Assembly: GCA_016794525.1 (NCBI GenBank)
Contig: JAEUJY010000164.1
Location: forward strand, 99,433 to 163,432
Origin: Myxococcales bacterium
GTDB lineage: Bacteria > Myxococcota_A > Polyangia > Haliangiales > Haliangiaceae
DNA: 64,000 nt
Direction: 5' to 3'
Translations under genes and position numbers: made by a program
The notes under the pieces: model-generated
Seen by the model: only the letters and a program-made list of their open reading frames with translations
What the model was told of the DNA's origin: nothing
Database searches by the model: none
In this document: positions 44,740 through 59,357 of the stretch, piece by piece
How positions within the stretch are numbered: the stretch's first letter is position 1
Layout of the letters: every line of letters starts with the position of its first letter

Positions 44740-45414
44740 CTACTTCTTGGGCAGCGCCTGCTCGATCGCGGCGATCACCGCCGGATCGTCGGGGGTGGTC
44801 TTGGGCGAGAACCGCGTGATCGACGCGCCGTCGGCCGAGATCAAGAACTTCTCGAAGTTCCACCGGATGTCGCCGGTGTGGCCGCTGGCGTCGGCGATCG
44901 GCGTCAGCGCCTGGTAGACCGGGTGGCGGCCCGCGCCGTTGACCTCGATCTTCTCGGTCATCGGGAACGTGACGCCGTAGGTCGTCGAGCAGAACTCCTC
45001 GATCTGCTCGGGGCTGCCCGGCTCCTGGCCGCCGAACTGGTTGCACGGGAAGCCGAGCACGGTGAAGCCCTGGGCCGCGTACTTCTCCTGCAGCGCCTCG
45101 AGCGCGCTGTACTGCGGGGTCAGGCCGCACTTCGAGGCGACGTTGACCACCAGGATGGCCTTGCCCTTGTAGTCGGCCAGCGACATCGGCTGGCCCTTGA
45201 GCGTCTTGAGCGCGAGGTTCCACATGCCGTCGACCGTAGCACCCGCGGCGACCGCGGGCGGCGCGACGCCCGGCGGCGGCAAGGTCACGCGCTCGGCCTT
45301 GGCGCCGGGGCCCTCGACGACCGGCTTGGCGGTGGCCGCGGTCGCGTGGGGCTTGTCGTTGTTGCAGCCGGCGGCGACCAGCACGGCGAGGGCGAGGGCG
45401 GGGAGGGCGCGCAT
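44740..45414 (-). CDS. Glutathione peroxidase-family lipoprotein (Cys type)
   Basis: A 224-aa protein that detoxifies peroxides. It has a lipoprotein signal (lipobox 'AAGC', Cys17) and a Pro/Ala-rich spacer of about 40 residues. The GPx fold starts with 'LADYKGKAILVVNVASKCGL'. Cys96 is the peroxidatic Cys, not selenocysteine. 'FPCNQFGGQEPG' (Gln, plus a Cys possibly resolving) and 'IRWNFEKFLI' (Trp-Asn) complete the catalytic set. TAGGCT ends 6 nt before ATG 45414. Lipid anchoring implies action in the periplasm, probably with a thioredoxin-like donor. Confidence 0.93.
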   Translation of the reverse strand: MRALPALALAVLVAAGCNNDKPHATAATAKPVVEGPGAKAERVTLPPPGVAPPAVAAGATVDGMWNLALKTLKGQPMSLADYKGKAILVVNVASKCGLTPQYSALEALQEKYAAQGFTVLGFPCNQFGGQEPGSPEQIEEFCSTTYGVTFPMTEKIEVNGAGRHPVYQALTPIADASGHTGDIRWNFEKFLISADGASITRFSPKTTPDDPAVIAAIEQALPKK

Positions 45415-45529
45415 CGGCGCAGCCTAGCAGCTCGGACCCGTGGAGACTCGGAGAGACAGCCTCGCTGGCGCCCGGCTGGCGCATCTTCGTGGCGCGGCTG
45501 GCGGTCTTCCGGTACACAGGGCAACCGTC

Positions 45530-48457
<2,928 letters not shown>

Positions 48458-50030
48458 TCGGCGCGCAGCGGCGCGGCGGCCAGCGCGTCGAGGTCGAGCC
48501 CGCCTGACGGCAGCACGATCAGCGGGCGCTGCCGCAGCCACGCCTCGTCGAGCGCGATCGCCAGGCCGCGGCGGCCGCCGGCGCGGGCCTCGTCGGTGAC
48601 CGCGGCGACGCCGAGCCGATCGGCGACCTGGCGCGCGGCGATCGCCAGCGGCAGCTCGGGATCGCAGTGGGCGCGCAGCCGGCCGCGCACCGCCGGATCG
48701 GCGACGCCGGCGCCGATCAGCGCGACCCGGCCCGGCGTGCCGCCGTCGAGGTAGCGGGCCACCGCGGCGCGCAGGCTGGCCCGGCCGCCGACGACCTGCA
48801 CCAGCCCCGCGCCGGGCAGCGCGCCGTCGCCGCCGATCTCGGCCCACGCCGCCAGCCGCGCCAGCGTGGCCAGCGCCGGGCGGCGGCCGCCGACCAGCCA
48901 CGCGCCGTACAGGAGCGCCAGCGCGTGGGCGCCGTCGTCGTCGAGGCCGGCCCGCTGCGCCAGCGCCGCCAGCGGCGAGGCGGCGAGATCGGGCGGCGGG
49001 CGCTCGGCGTCGGGATCGGCGAGCAGCGCCCGCGCCCAGTCGGCCAGCTCGACGCGCCACAGCGCCGAGGCGCTGCCGCGCGGCCGGCCGACCCGGACCA
49101 CCGGCGCCGGGGCCGGCGGCGCCGCCGCGACCTCGGCCGCGTCGGGCTCGGGCCGCGCGGCGCGCAGCCGCTCGCCGTTCATCGTCAGCCGCAGCCCGGC
49201 GCCGCCGATCACCGCGTCGCCGTCGAGCGGCGTGCGCCGCGGCCGGCCCTGGCGATCGATCCAGCACAGCGCGGCCTCGCCGGCGCCGGCCACGCACGCG
49301 CCGCGCTCGACCTCGGCCGCCATCGGGTGGCCGGCCAGCGTCTGGACGTGGACCCGCTCGAGGCCGCGCGCGGTCTGGACCACCAGCCACGGCGACGCGC
49401 CGTGGCCGTAGATCGCGTCGACCGCCGCGGCCGGCCGGTACGTGAACGTCCGGCCGTCGGACAGCCGCAGGAGCAGCAGATCGCCGTCGCCGACCCGGCC
49501 GATCCAGATCATCCGGCGATCCGCGGCCGCGCCGCACAGCCGCGGCGGCGCCGGCACCCGCGCGGTCAGCCGCGCCAGCACCCGCTGCGACGGCACCGCG
49601 ACCACGGTGATCGCGCCGCGCTCGAACACCAGCAGGCGATCGTCGTCGAGCGGCACGACGTCCTCGACCGGCCCCGGCCGCTCGAGCGCCTCGAGCGCGA
49701 CCCCGGTGGCGCCGACCCGCGCCACCAGCGCGACGCCGTCGGCCGTCAGCACGACGCGATCGCCGAGCGTGCCGATCAGCCGGGTGCGCGGCGGCACGGC
49801 GACGGTGGTGGTCGTCGCCAGGTCGGGCAGGTCGTGGACCACCAGCCGGCCCGGCGCCAGCATCGCCAGCCGCGTCGGCAACAGCGCCGCGGCGGTGGCC
49901 TCGGCGGCGATCACGCCGTCGGCGATCACCGCCAGGCTGGCGGCGTCGAACACCAGCGCCCGGCTGCCGCGGACGCTGACCACGCTGCGCCCGTCGGCGC
50001 TGGCGGCGACGCAGGCCGGGGCCGCGACCG

Positions 50031-50993
50031 TCACGTGCCCTTCGCGGCCAGCGCGTCCTCGGCCAGCTCGTCGAAGGACATCGCCTGCGACCGGGCCAGC
50101 TCGGCCTCGGTGTACAGCCGCGCCGCGATCCGCGCCTCGGCGCCCAGCAACCGCAGCAGGCCCTTGGCCAGCACCGGCCCGGCGACCGGGTGCAGGTACA
50201 GATCCTGGGCGCCCAGCATCACCCGCATCAGCGGCAGCCGCGCCACCGTCGGCTTGCGCGCGATCAGCTGGATGCGCTTGAGCGCCTCCTTGAGCCGGTG
50301 GCCCGACGGATCGGTGCGATCGAGCGGCGCCAGGAACACCTGCTGCAGGAACGGCTGCGCGAACCACAGCATCCGCGACACCGCCGCCAGCGTCGCCGCG
50401 CGGTGGCCCCAGGTCGGCGCCGGGAGCCGCGCCTTGGCCGCCAGGTACGCGTCGGAGGCGTAGACCTCGGTCATGTGGAAGTCGATCGCGATGTGGCGCG
50501 ACTCGTCGCGGTTGATCAGCGCCATCGCCTGGTGGCTCATCGCGTCGCCGACGTAGTCGTCGAGCGAGCGCAGCAGCGCGACGTCGAGCAAGAGCTCGCC
50601 GGCGGTGACGTAGGCGTTGGCGATGTCGGGCGCGGCGAGCTCGATCACCGCCAGGAACGGCCGGCGGAACGCCACCAGCGCCGGCGCCATCGCGTAGCGG
50701 CGGTAGCGGTGGACGTCGTAGTAGCGCGCCAGCCGCATCGCCACCGCGGCGTGGCGGTCCTCGTCGGCGACGAAGCTGTCGAAGATCGCCGCCAGCGTCG
50801 GATCGGTGGCCTTGGCGCGCTGGGCGCGGAACAGCGCCGCCGCCAGCCGCTCGATGCCGGCCATGTCGACGAACGCCTGCACGACCGCCTGCTCCTTGTC
50901 GGGCGGCAGCGCCGGGGGCGGCGCCGACCAGTCGAGGTCGTCGGCGCGCCACTGCCCCTGGCGGCACTTGTCGAGCATGCGCCCAAGATCCAC
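50031..50993 (-). CDS. Ferritin-like diiron-type protein
   Basis: A 320-aa helical protein with paired Glu/His motifs of ferritin-like diiron proteins: 'FVDMAGIERLAAALF' then 'SFVADEDRHAAVAMRLAR' (ExxH), followed by 'AGELLLDVALLRSLDD' then 'ALINRDESRHIAIDFHM' (ExxH). This resembles AurF/AMO-like N-oxygenases and related ferritin-superfamily oxidases, so a Fe/Fe or Mn/Fe site and O2 chemistry are plausible. Start GTG 50993 has TACGAT ending 6 nt upstream. It is coupled to the beta-propeller gene by a 4-nt overlap and is divergent from the 52-aa protein gene. Confidence 0.82.
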   Translation of the reverse strand: MDLGRMLDKCRQGQWRADDLDWSAPPPALPPDKEQAVVQAFVDMAGIERLAAALFRAQRAKATDPTLAAIFDSFVADEDRHAAVAMRLARYYDVHRYRRYAMAPALVAFRRPFLAVIELAAPDIANAYVTAGELLLDVALLRSLDDYVGDAMSHQAMALINRDESRHIAIDFHMTEVYASDAYLAAKARLPAPTWGHRAATLAAVSRMLWFAQPFLQQVFLAPLDRTDPSGHRLKEALKRIQLIARKPTVARLPLMRVMLGAQDLYLHPVAGPVLAKGLLRLLGAEARIAARLYTEAELARSQAMSFDELAEDALAAKGT

Positions 50994-50999
50994 GTCGAT

Positions 51000-51005
51000 A
51001 TCGTA
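51000..51005 (-). promoter_or_regulatory. -10-like TACGAT before ferritin-like gene start
   Basis: On the minus strand TACGAT ends 6 nt before GTG 50993. Confidence 0.45.
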
Positions 51006-51085
51006 GGCCCGCCGCCGGCCCCGCTCAACACCTGCGACAACCGGCCTCGCTCGCCAGCGCCGCCGATCCTGGCTACCGTGCGCGC

Positions 51086-51244
51086 ATGTGCCGTCGCGTC
51101 ACCTGCTCGATCTGCGGAAAGCCCACGTTCGCCGGCTGCGGCGCCCACGTCGAGCAGGTGCTGGCCGGCGTGCCCAAGGCGCAGCGCTGCAAGTGCACCG
51201 CCGAGGACAAGGCCAAGGCGCGGCCGTGGTGGAAGATCTGGTAG
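51086..51244 (+). CDS. 52-aa Cys-rich small protein
   Basis: A short gene reading 'MCRRVTCSICGKPTFAGCG', then 'AHVEQVLAGVPKAQRCKC', then 'TAEDKAKARPWWKIW'. Seven cysteines in CxxC, Cx and CxC spacing, with one His, suggest a zinc-ribbon-like fold. It resembles a widespread family of unstudied 50-60-residue bacterial proteins beginning 'MCRxVTCxxCGKxTWxGCG'. TACCGT ends 6 nt before ATG 51086, giving a leaderless-type start. It lies 92 bp from the divergent ferritin-like gene. The function is unknown. Confidence 0.82.
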   Translation: MCRRVTCSICGKPTFAGCGAHVEQVLAGVPKAQRCKCTAEDKAKARPWWKIW

Positions 51245-51262
51245 CTCGGGAAGGCGCGCGCG

Positions 51263-52804
<1,542 letters not shown>

Positions 52805-52811
52805 CGTTCGC

Positions 52812-53438
52812 TCATCGGTTGCAGACCGCCTGCTGATCGACCCGGGCCCGCTGCCAGTGGTCGCGCACCGCGACCCAGTACTCGCTGCACATGTGGCTGG
52901 GGTAGTTGGCCCGGGTCGGCCGCTTGGCGCTGTCGCACGGATACTGGTCGCTGAGCAAGTCGACCTGGCCGTCGCCGTCGGTGTCGGCGGCGTACATGAC
53001 CGTCGCCAGCGGGTTGTCGCCGGGCACCGCGCCCACGCCGGGCACGATCTTGCCCTCGGGCTCGACCCGCGCGCCGACCACCAGCGTCGCGCCGTAGTCG
53101 AAGTAGCGCCCGCCGAGCCGGCCGCGATCGATGCGGATCGACCAGTTCTCGACGCCGCCGCAGCGGTTGGTGTTGGCGATCGCCTCGGTGATGACGGTCT
53201 CGCCGAGGTGCTCGCCGTCGGCGGTCAAGACCGCGCCGACGTCGCCGACCGCGACCGTGCCGAAGCACAGGCCGCGGTCGTCCTCGTGCAGCGAGCAGAA
53301 CCGCGCGTTGGTCGTGACCGCCGCCAGCGAGCGCGGCACCCGCACCGCGCGGCCGCGCCGGGCCGCGGCCGGCTGGGCCGCGGCGGCGGTCACCACGGCG
53401 GTGATCGCCGCGAGCGCGAAGGACGAGCGAGGCCGCAC
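52812..53438 (-). CDS. Secreted protein, unknown function
   Basis: A 208-aa protein starting at GTG 53438. Residues about 1-25 form a signal peptide ('FALAAITAVVTAAAAQPAAA'). The mature part has six Cys (for example 'FCSLHEDDRGLCFG', 'RCGG', 'YPCDSAKR', 'MCSEYW', 'VCNR') and a calcium-loop-like 'ADTDGDGQVDLL'. No domain is recognised. The start is chosen because TACACT ends 6 nt upstream of the GTG. A more upstream ATG at 53462 would overlap the divergent peptidase start. The gene precedes the radical SAM gene by 8 nt. Confidence 0.75.
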   Translation of the reverse strand: MRPRSSFALAAITAVVTAAAAQPAAARRGRAVRVPRSLAAVTTNARFCSLHEDDRGLCFGTVAVGDVGAVLTADGEHLGETVITEAIANTNRCGGVENWSIRIDRGRLGGRYFDYGATLVVGARVEPEGKIVPGVGAVPGDNPLATVMYAADTDGDGQVDLLSDQYPCDSAKRPTRANYPSHMCSEYWVAVRDHWQRARVDQQAVCNR

Positions 53439-53444
53439 CGGGCG

Positions 53445-53454
53445 AGTGTACCCT
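53445..53454. promoter_or_regulatory. Overlapping divergent -10 elements
   Basis: The minus strand reads TACACT (53450-53445) and the plus strand TACCCT (53449-53454), sharing the TA at 53449-53450. Each ends 6 nt before its own start codon (GTG 53438 and ATG 53461). Confidence 0.55.
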
Positions 53455-53460
53455 CGACGC

Positions 53461-55284
53461 ATGGCCGCGCCAGGGTTGACCTATCGGATCTCGGTGCCGC
53501 GGCCGCACGACCACCTGGCCCACGTGACGCTGGTGGTGCCGACGGCGGGGCTGCGCACGCCGCTGGTGGTGGCGATGCCGGCGTGGTGCCCGGGCAGCTA
53601 CCTGATCCGCGACTACGCGCGGTTCGTGCGCGACCTCGAGGCCTGCGACGCCGACGGGCGGCCGCGGCCGATCACCAAGCTCGACAAGGCCACCTGGGCG
53701 ATCGACGTCGGCGACGCCGCCGCGATCACGCTGCGCTACGCGGTGTTCGGTCACGAGCTGTCGGTGCGCACCAACCACGTCGACGACGGCCACGCGTTCC
53801 TGCACGGCCCGGCGACGTTCCTGTACCCGGTCGACGGCCGCGCGCTGCCGTGCGCGATCGAGGTCGAGGGGCCGCCGGGGCGGGGCTGGGCGATCGCCAC
53901 GCCGCTGGCCGGCGGCGACGCCGCGCCGGCGGATCGCTACCAGCTCACGGCGCCGTCGGTCGACGCGCTCTTCGACGCGCCGATCCACCTCGGCCACGAC
54001 CGCCTCGAGACGTTCGTCGTCGGCGCGACCCGGTTCGAGCTGGCGCTGTGGGGGCCGCGCCACGCCGGCGCCTTCACCGTCGCGCAGCTGGTCGCCGACC
54101 TCGGCGCGATCGCCGCCGATCACGCGCGGCGGATCACCGGCGACCCGACCGCGTTCCCGTTCGCGCGCTACACGTTCTTGCTGATGCTGGCCGCCGACGG
54201 CTACGGCGGCCTCGAGCACGCCGCCGGCTCGGCCAACCTGTACCACCCGGCGGCGTTCACCACCCGCAAGCACTACGAGGGCCTGCTCGAGCTGCTCAGC
54301 CACGAGCTGTTCCACGCCTGGAACGGCAAGCGCATCGCGCCGGCGGCGCTGCTCGACGTCGACTACCAGCGCGAGGCGTACACCCGCTGCCTGTGGGTGA
54401 TGGAGGGCGTGACCAGCCACTACGATCGGTTCGCGCTGCGCAGCGCCGGGCGGATCACCGCGCGCAGCCTGCTCGACAAGGTGCTCGACGACTGGGCCCG
54501 GCTGCAGGGCACGCCCGGCCGCGCCCGTCACAGCCTCGAGGCCAGCTCGTTCGACGCGTGGATCAAGCTGTACCGCCCCGACGAGTCGAACCTGAACACG
54601 ACGGTCAGCTACTACCTGAAGGGCGGGCTGGTCGCGCTGACGCTCGACCTCGAGATCCGCCGCCGCACCGAGGACGCCCGCGGCCTCGACGACGTGCTGC
54701 GCCGGCTGTGGCAGCGCTACGGCGCGCCCGGGGTGCCGCACCCCGAGGACGTGCTGCCCGACTTCGTCGAGGCCACCGGGCTCGACCTCGGCGAGACCTT
54801 CGCGCGGGTGATCCGCGGCGTCGAGGATCCGCCGCTGGTCGCCGAGCTGGCCGCGGTCGGGCTGGTGCTGCGCCAGGTCGGCGAGCCCGGCAGCGACGGC
54901 GCGCCGCCGGCGTGGCTGGGCGTCACGGTCACCGGCCTGCGGATCACCGGCGTGCTCGACGGCGCGCCGGCGGCGGCGGCCGGGCTGGCGGTCGGCGACG
55001 AGCTGATCGCGATCGACGGCTGGCGCATCGGCAGCGACAACGACGCCCGCGCGCTGCTGGCGGCGGCCGGCGTCGGCGCCACCGTCGACGTCGCGCTGTT
55101 CCGCCGCGGCCGGCTGGTGCGGCTGGCCGCCGAGGTGGGCGCGGGCCCGCTGCCGCGGTTCGAGCTGCAGACCCGCGTCGACGCGCCGCCGGCGGTCGCG
55201 GCGCGCTACCAGCGCTGGCTCGGCGAGCCGTACCCGCCAGGCGAGACGCTGGCGTCGATCACGGTGGCGACCCGGTCGGTCTAG
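53461..55284 (+). CDS. M61 family aminopeptidase with PDZ domain
   Basis: A 607-aa metallopeptidase of the glycyl-aminopeptidase (M61) type. An N-terminal beta domain starts 'YRISVPRPHDHLAHVTLVVP' with 'AMPAWCPGSYLIRDYARFV'. The exopeptidase motif 'YGGLEHAAG' is followed by the zinc site: HELFHAWNGKR with His281 and His285, and third ligand Glu315 in 'WVMEGVTSHYD'. Residues about 455-560 are a PDZ domain ('WLGVTVTGLRITGVLDGAPA', 'GLAVGDELIAIDGWRI'). No signal peptide is evident. TACCCT ends 6 nt before ATG 53461. It converges with the Kelch-like lipoprotein gene, 10 nt apart. Confidence 0.94.
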   Translation: MAAPGLTYRISVPRPHDHLAHVTLVVPTAGLRTPLVVAMPAWCPGSYLIRDYARFVRDLEACDADGRPRPITKLDKATWAIDVGDAAAITLRYAVFGHELSVRTNHVDDGHAFLHGPATFLYPVDGRALPCAIEVEGPPGRGWAIATPLAGGDAAPADRYQLTAPSVDALFDAPIHLGHDRLETFVVGATRFELALWGPRHAGAFTVAQLVADLGAIAADHARRITGDPTAFPFARYTFLLMLAADGYGGLEHAAGSANLYHPAAFTTRKHYEGLLELLSHELFHAWNGKRIAPAALLDVDYQREAYTRCLWVMEGVTSHYDRFALRSAGRITARSLLDKVLDDWARLQGTPGRARHSLEASSFDAWIKLYRPDESNLNTTVSYYLKGGLVALTLDLEIRRRTEDARGLDDVLRRLWQRYGAPGVPHPEDVLPDFVEATGLDLGETFARVIRGVEDPPLVAELAAVGLVLRQVGEPGSDGAPPAWLGVTVTGLRITGVLDGAPAAAAGLAVGDELIAIDGWRIGSDNDARALLAAAGVGATVDVALFRRGRLVRLAAEVGAGPLPRFELQTRVDAPPAVAARYQRWLGEPYPPGETLASITVATRSV

Positions 55285-55294
55285 CGGCCGTCGA

Positions 55295-57130
55295 TCACAT
55301 CGCGTCGACGTCGAGCGCGTCGACCTCGACGGCGTCGATCGCGACGCTGGCGTCGGGCGCGGGGCCGCCGCGCACCACCGCGCACGGCGCGACCGCCACG
55401 CCGCCGACCTCGGCGACGCCACCGGGCGCGCGGGCCGGGCCGACGTCGGCCAGCGGATCGTCGCCGGCGTCGTGGGGCTCGAACCGCTCCAGCGTCGCGA
55501 CCGCGCGGATCGTGCCGTCGGTGGTGCCGCGGGTGAAGCCGCCGCTCACCAGGATCGTGCCGTCGGGCATGCGGGTCAGGCGGTGGCCGTAGCGGGCCAG
55601 TCCGGCGGCGCCGGTCGAGCGCGCGGTGGCGTCGGCGGCGTAGCGCACGCTCTGGGCGTTGACGCAGGCCAGCGTGCCGAGGCACGCGAGATCGCCGGCC
55701 ACCACGCCGCCGCTGATCAGCGCGCCGTGGCGCGGCAGCTGGGCCGCGGCCATGTAGGCCGCGCCGAGGAAGTCGCCGGCCGGCAGCTCGGTGACGACGT
55801 CGGTCGCGACGTCGATGCGCACGCCCGGCACCGCGCCGGTGGTGTCGCTGATGGCGCCGGTGACGATGCGCAGGCCGCCGGCGGCGATGATCTCGTCGTC
55901 GAGCCGCACCGCGGCGGCGAACGCGCGGTTGACGCCGGCCTGCGGCGCCATCGGGCCGGCGGTCAGCGCGGGGGTAGCGTCGAGCTGGATGATCTTGTCG
56001 TACAGCCGGGTGCCGGCGAGGTCGCCGCCCAGCCACAGCGCGCTGGTCGCGGTCGCGGCGACCACGGTGGCGCCGACCCGCGGCACGCCGGGCAGCGACA
56101 CCGCGATCTCGCCGGTCGGGGTGAGCGCGTCGAGCACGTCGCCGCCGGGGCCGAGGCCGCCGCCGATCAGCCGCGGGCTGCCGAACTCGGCGTCGGGCTG
56201 ACCGCCGGCGGCCGCCGGCGCGCCGCTGGCGCCGACGATCGGCGTGCGCATCACGGCGCGCGTGCTGGGCGAGTAGGTGAGCAGCTCGGCGGCGATCGGC
56301 ACCGCGCCGGCGCGCCCCATCGCGGCGTCGGCGGCCACCGGCGCCCACGGCGCCTCGCCCGCGGGCCCGCCGATCGCGGCGACGTTGCCAGCGGCGGCCG
56401 CGTCGCCCGCGACCCCGAGGCCGCCGCTGACCGCGAGGCGCACGTCGCCGTTGGGATCGGTCCCGAGCACGACCACCTGGTGGAACGCGCGCGGCGACAG
56501 CCCGGCGATCACCAGCGGCGTCACCCGGCCGCTGGCGGGATCGTAGATCTCGGCCGAGGCGGTGACGTAGGCGCCGGCGGCCGGGGCGAAGTCGGCGCCG
56601 GCGCCGCTGGCCGGGCCGGCGAGGCCGCCGAGGAACAGCACCTCGCCGGTCGGCAACAGCGTCGCCGAGTGGAACGCGCGCGGCTGGGTCGGCTGGGCCG
56701 GCTCGCAGGCGTAGGCGTCGGCGTCGGTGGTGTAGATCGTGACCGTGCCGCCCTTGAGGTCGACGTCGGTGGCCTGGCCGCGGGCGACCAGCGCGCCGGC
56801 GTCGGTGAAGTACTCGACCCACAGGTCGACCGGCTCGGCCTTGCGCGGCACCGCCAGCACCGGCGCGTCGCCGCCGCGCGGCAGCACCACGTCGCAGCGC
56901 AGCGGGCCGGGGCCGGCGGCGGTGTGGTCGCGGAACGTGAAGCGCACCTTGGTCGCGCCGGTCGCGAGGGGCGGCGTCTGTGGCACGGCGCCGCAGGTGC
57001 CGCCGCTGACCGGCGCCAGGCCGACCACCTTGTAGTCGACGCTGATGTCGAGGCTGTCGCCGCAGCCGGCGGCGAGGGCCAGCGCGGCCGCGCCGGCGCC
57101 AGCGAGGGAGAGGGCGTGGCTTGACCGCAC
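55295..57130 (-). CDS. Kelch-like beta-propeller lipoprotein
   Basis: A 611-aa exported protein. GTG 57130 opens a signal peptide with lipobox 'AAGC' (Cys about 24), then 'GDSLDI'. Beta repeats follow from about 150, with Kelch-like Gly pairs ('SATLLPTGEVLFLGGLAGP', 'HQVVVLGTDPNGDVRLAVSGG', 'RMPDGTILVSGGFTRG'), so a propeller at the cell surface is likely. The C-terminus ends in an Asp-Ala-rich tail ('AIDAVEVDALDVDAM'). TACCCT ends 9 nt before the GTG. Similar Kelch lipoproteins are common in myxobacteria, and their function is unknown. Confidence 0.82.
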   Translation of the reverse strand: MRSSHALSLAGAGAAALALAAGCGDSLDISVDYKVVGLAPVSGGTCGAVPQTPPLATGATKVRFTFRDHTAAGPGPLRCDVVLPRGGDAPVLAVPRKAEPVDLWVEYFTDAGALVARGQATDVDLKGGTVTIYTTDADAYACEPAQPTQPRAFHSATLLPTGEVLFLGGLAGPASGAGADFAPAAGAYVTASAEIYDPASGRVTPLVIAGLSPRAFHQVVVLGTDPNGDVRLAVSGGLGVAGDAAAAGNVAAIGGPAGEAPWAPVAADAAMGRAGAVPIAAELLTYSPSTRAVMRTPIVGASGAPAAAGGQPDAEFGSPRLIGGGLGPGGDVLDALTPTGEIAVSLPGVPRVGATVVAATATSALWLGGDLAGTRLYDKIIQLDATPALTAGPMAPQAGVNRAFAAAVRLDDEIIAAGGLRIVTGAISDTTGAVPGVRIDVATDVVTELPAGDFLGAAYMAAAQLPRHGALISGGVVAGDLACLGTLACVNAQSVRYAADATARSTGAAGLARYGHRLTRMPDGTILVSGGFTRGTTDGTIRAVATLERFEPHDAGDDPLADVGPARAPGGVAEVGGVAVAPCAVVRGGPAPDASVAIDAVEVDALDVDAM

Positions 57131-57200
57131 TACCCGCTGAGGGTATCCCTTCGCGCGCGCGCCGGCCACCCTCGGCGCTTCCCGTTCCCGGAGGATCCGT

Positions 57201-58372
57201 ATGCGTGACGTCGTCATCGTAGGCGCAGCCCGCACCCCCATCGGCAGCTTCCTCGGCGCTCTCGCCGCGGTCCCCGCCCCCAAGCTCGGCGCCGTGGCCA
57301 TCAAGGCTGCGCTCGAGCGCGCCACGGTCGAGCCGGCCGCGGTCGAGGCCGTCTACATGGGCTGCGTGCTGCCGGCCGGCATGGGCCAGGCCCCGGCGCG
57401 CCAGGCCGCGCTCGCCGCCGGGCTGCCCCAGGGCACCCCGTGCACGACGATCAACAAGGTGTGCGGCTCGGGCCTCGAGACGATCATCACCGCCGCCCGC
57501 GCCATCGCGGTCGGCGAGGTGACCATCGCGGTCGCCGGCGGCATGGAGTCGATGTCCAACGCGCCGCACCTGGTCCGCGGCCTGCGCGGCGGCGTCAAGA
57601 TGGGCGGCCTCGACACCGTCGACAGCATGGTCCACGACGGCCTGTGGGACGTGTACTCGAACCAGCACATGGGCAACTGCGCCGAGATCTGCGCGAAGGA
57701 TCGCGGCATCTCGCGCGGCGCCCAGGACGAGTTCGCCGCCCAGAGCTACACCCGCGCGCTGGCCGCCCAGAAGGAAGGCAAGTTCGCCGCCGAGATCGCC
57801 GCGGTGACCATCCCCGGCAAGGGCGGCGACACCGTCGTCGACAGCGACGAGGAGCCGGGCCGCGGCAACGTCGCCAAGCTCGCCGGCCTGCGCCCCGCGT
57901 TCGCCAAGGACGGCACCGTCACCGCCGGCAACGCGTCGTCGCTCAACGACGGCGCCGCCGCGGTGGTGCTGATGAGCGCCGACGAGGCCAAGCGCCGCGG
58001 CCTGACCGTGCTGGCGCGGATCGTCGCGTCGGGCTACCACGCGCAGGCGCCGGAGTGGTTCACCACCGCGCCGGCCCCGGCGATCGAGAAGGCGTGCGCG
58101 CGCGCCGGGTGGAAGCCGGCCGCCGTCGACCTGTGGGAGATCAACGAGGCGTTCTCGGTCGTGTCGATCGCCAACAACCAGCTGCTCGGCCTCGACCCCG
58201 CCAAGGTCAACGTCTGGGGCGGCGCGGTGGCGCTCGGCCACCCGATCGGCGCGTCGGGCACGCGCATCGTCGTGACGCTCCTGGCGGCGATGGCGGCCAA
58301 GGGCGCCAAGACCGGCGGCGCCTCGCTGTGCATCGGCGGCGGCGAGGGCATCGCGCTGCTCGTGGAGCGCCC

Positions 58373-58376
<4 letters not shown>
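57201..58376 (+). CDS. atoB: Acetyl-CoA C-acetyltransferase (thiolase)
   Basis: A 391-aa biosynthetic-type thiolase that condenses or cleaves acetoacetyl-CoA. Nucleophile Cys88 in 'NKVCGSG', His347 in 'LGHPIGASG' and Cys377 in 'SLCIGGGEG' are at the family's canonical positions. 'AGGMESMSNAPH' is conserved. A strong Shine-Dalgarno ('GGAGGA') lies about 6 nt before ATG 57201. Its stop overlaps the next gene's GTG (GTGA), so it is coupled to the 3-hydroxyacyl-CoA dehydrogenase. The pair supports beta-oxidation, ketone-body or polyhydroxybutyrate-type chemistry. Confidence 0.95.
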
Positions 58377-59239
<863 letters not shown>

Positions 59240-59275
59240 GGCGGGGGGCGGGGACGGGATCGAGGACGGGGATCG

Positions 59276-59355
59276 GGTTCCGGCTCCGGTTCCGATTCCG
59301 GCTCCGGTTCCGACTCCGGCTCCGGTTCCGATTCCGGCTCCGGTTCCGGTTCCGG
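59276..59355. repeat. CCGRYT hexanucleotide repeat tract D
   Basis: About 13 hexamers (CCGGCT, CCGGTT, CCGATT, CCGACT) fill the space between the convergent hbd and modC genes. The tract ends 2 bp before the modC stop codon. Confidence 0.9.
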
Positions 59356-59357
59356 GA

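Noticed and set aside
53439..53462. ATG 53462 as start of the secreted Cys-rich protein
   Set aside because: It would overlap the divergent peptidase's ATG, while GTG 53438 has a -10-like TACACT 6 nt upstream and starts just before the signal peptide.
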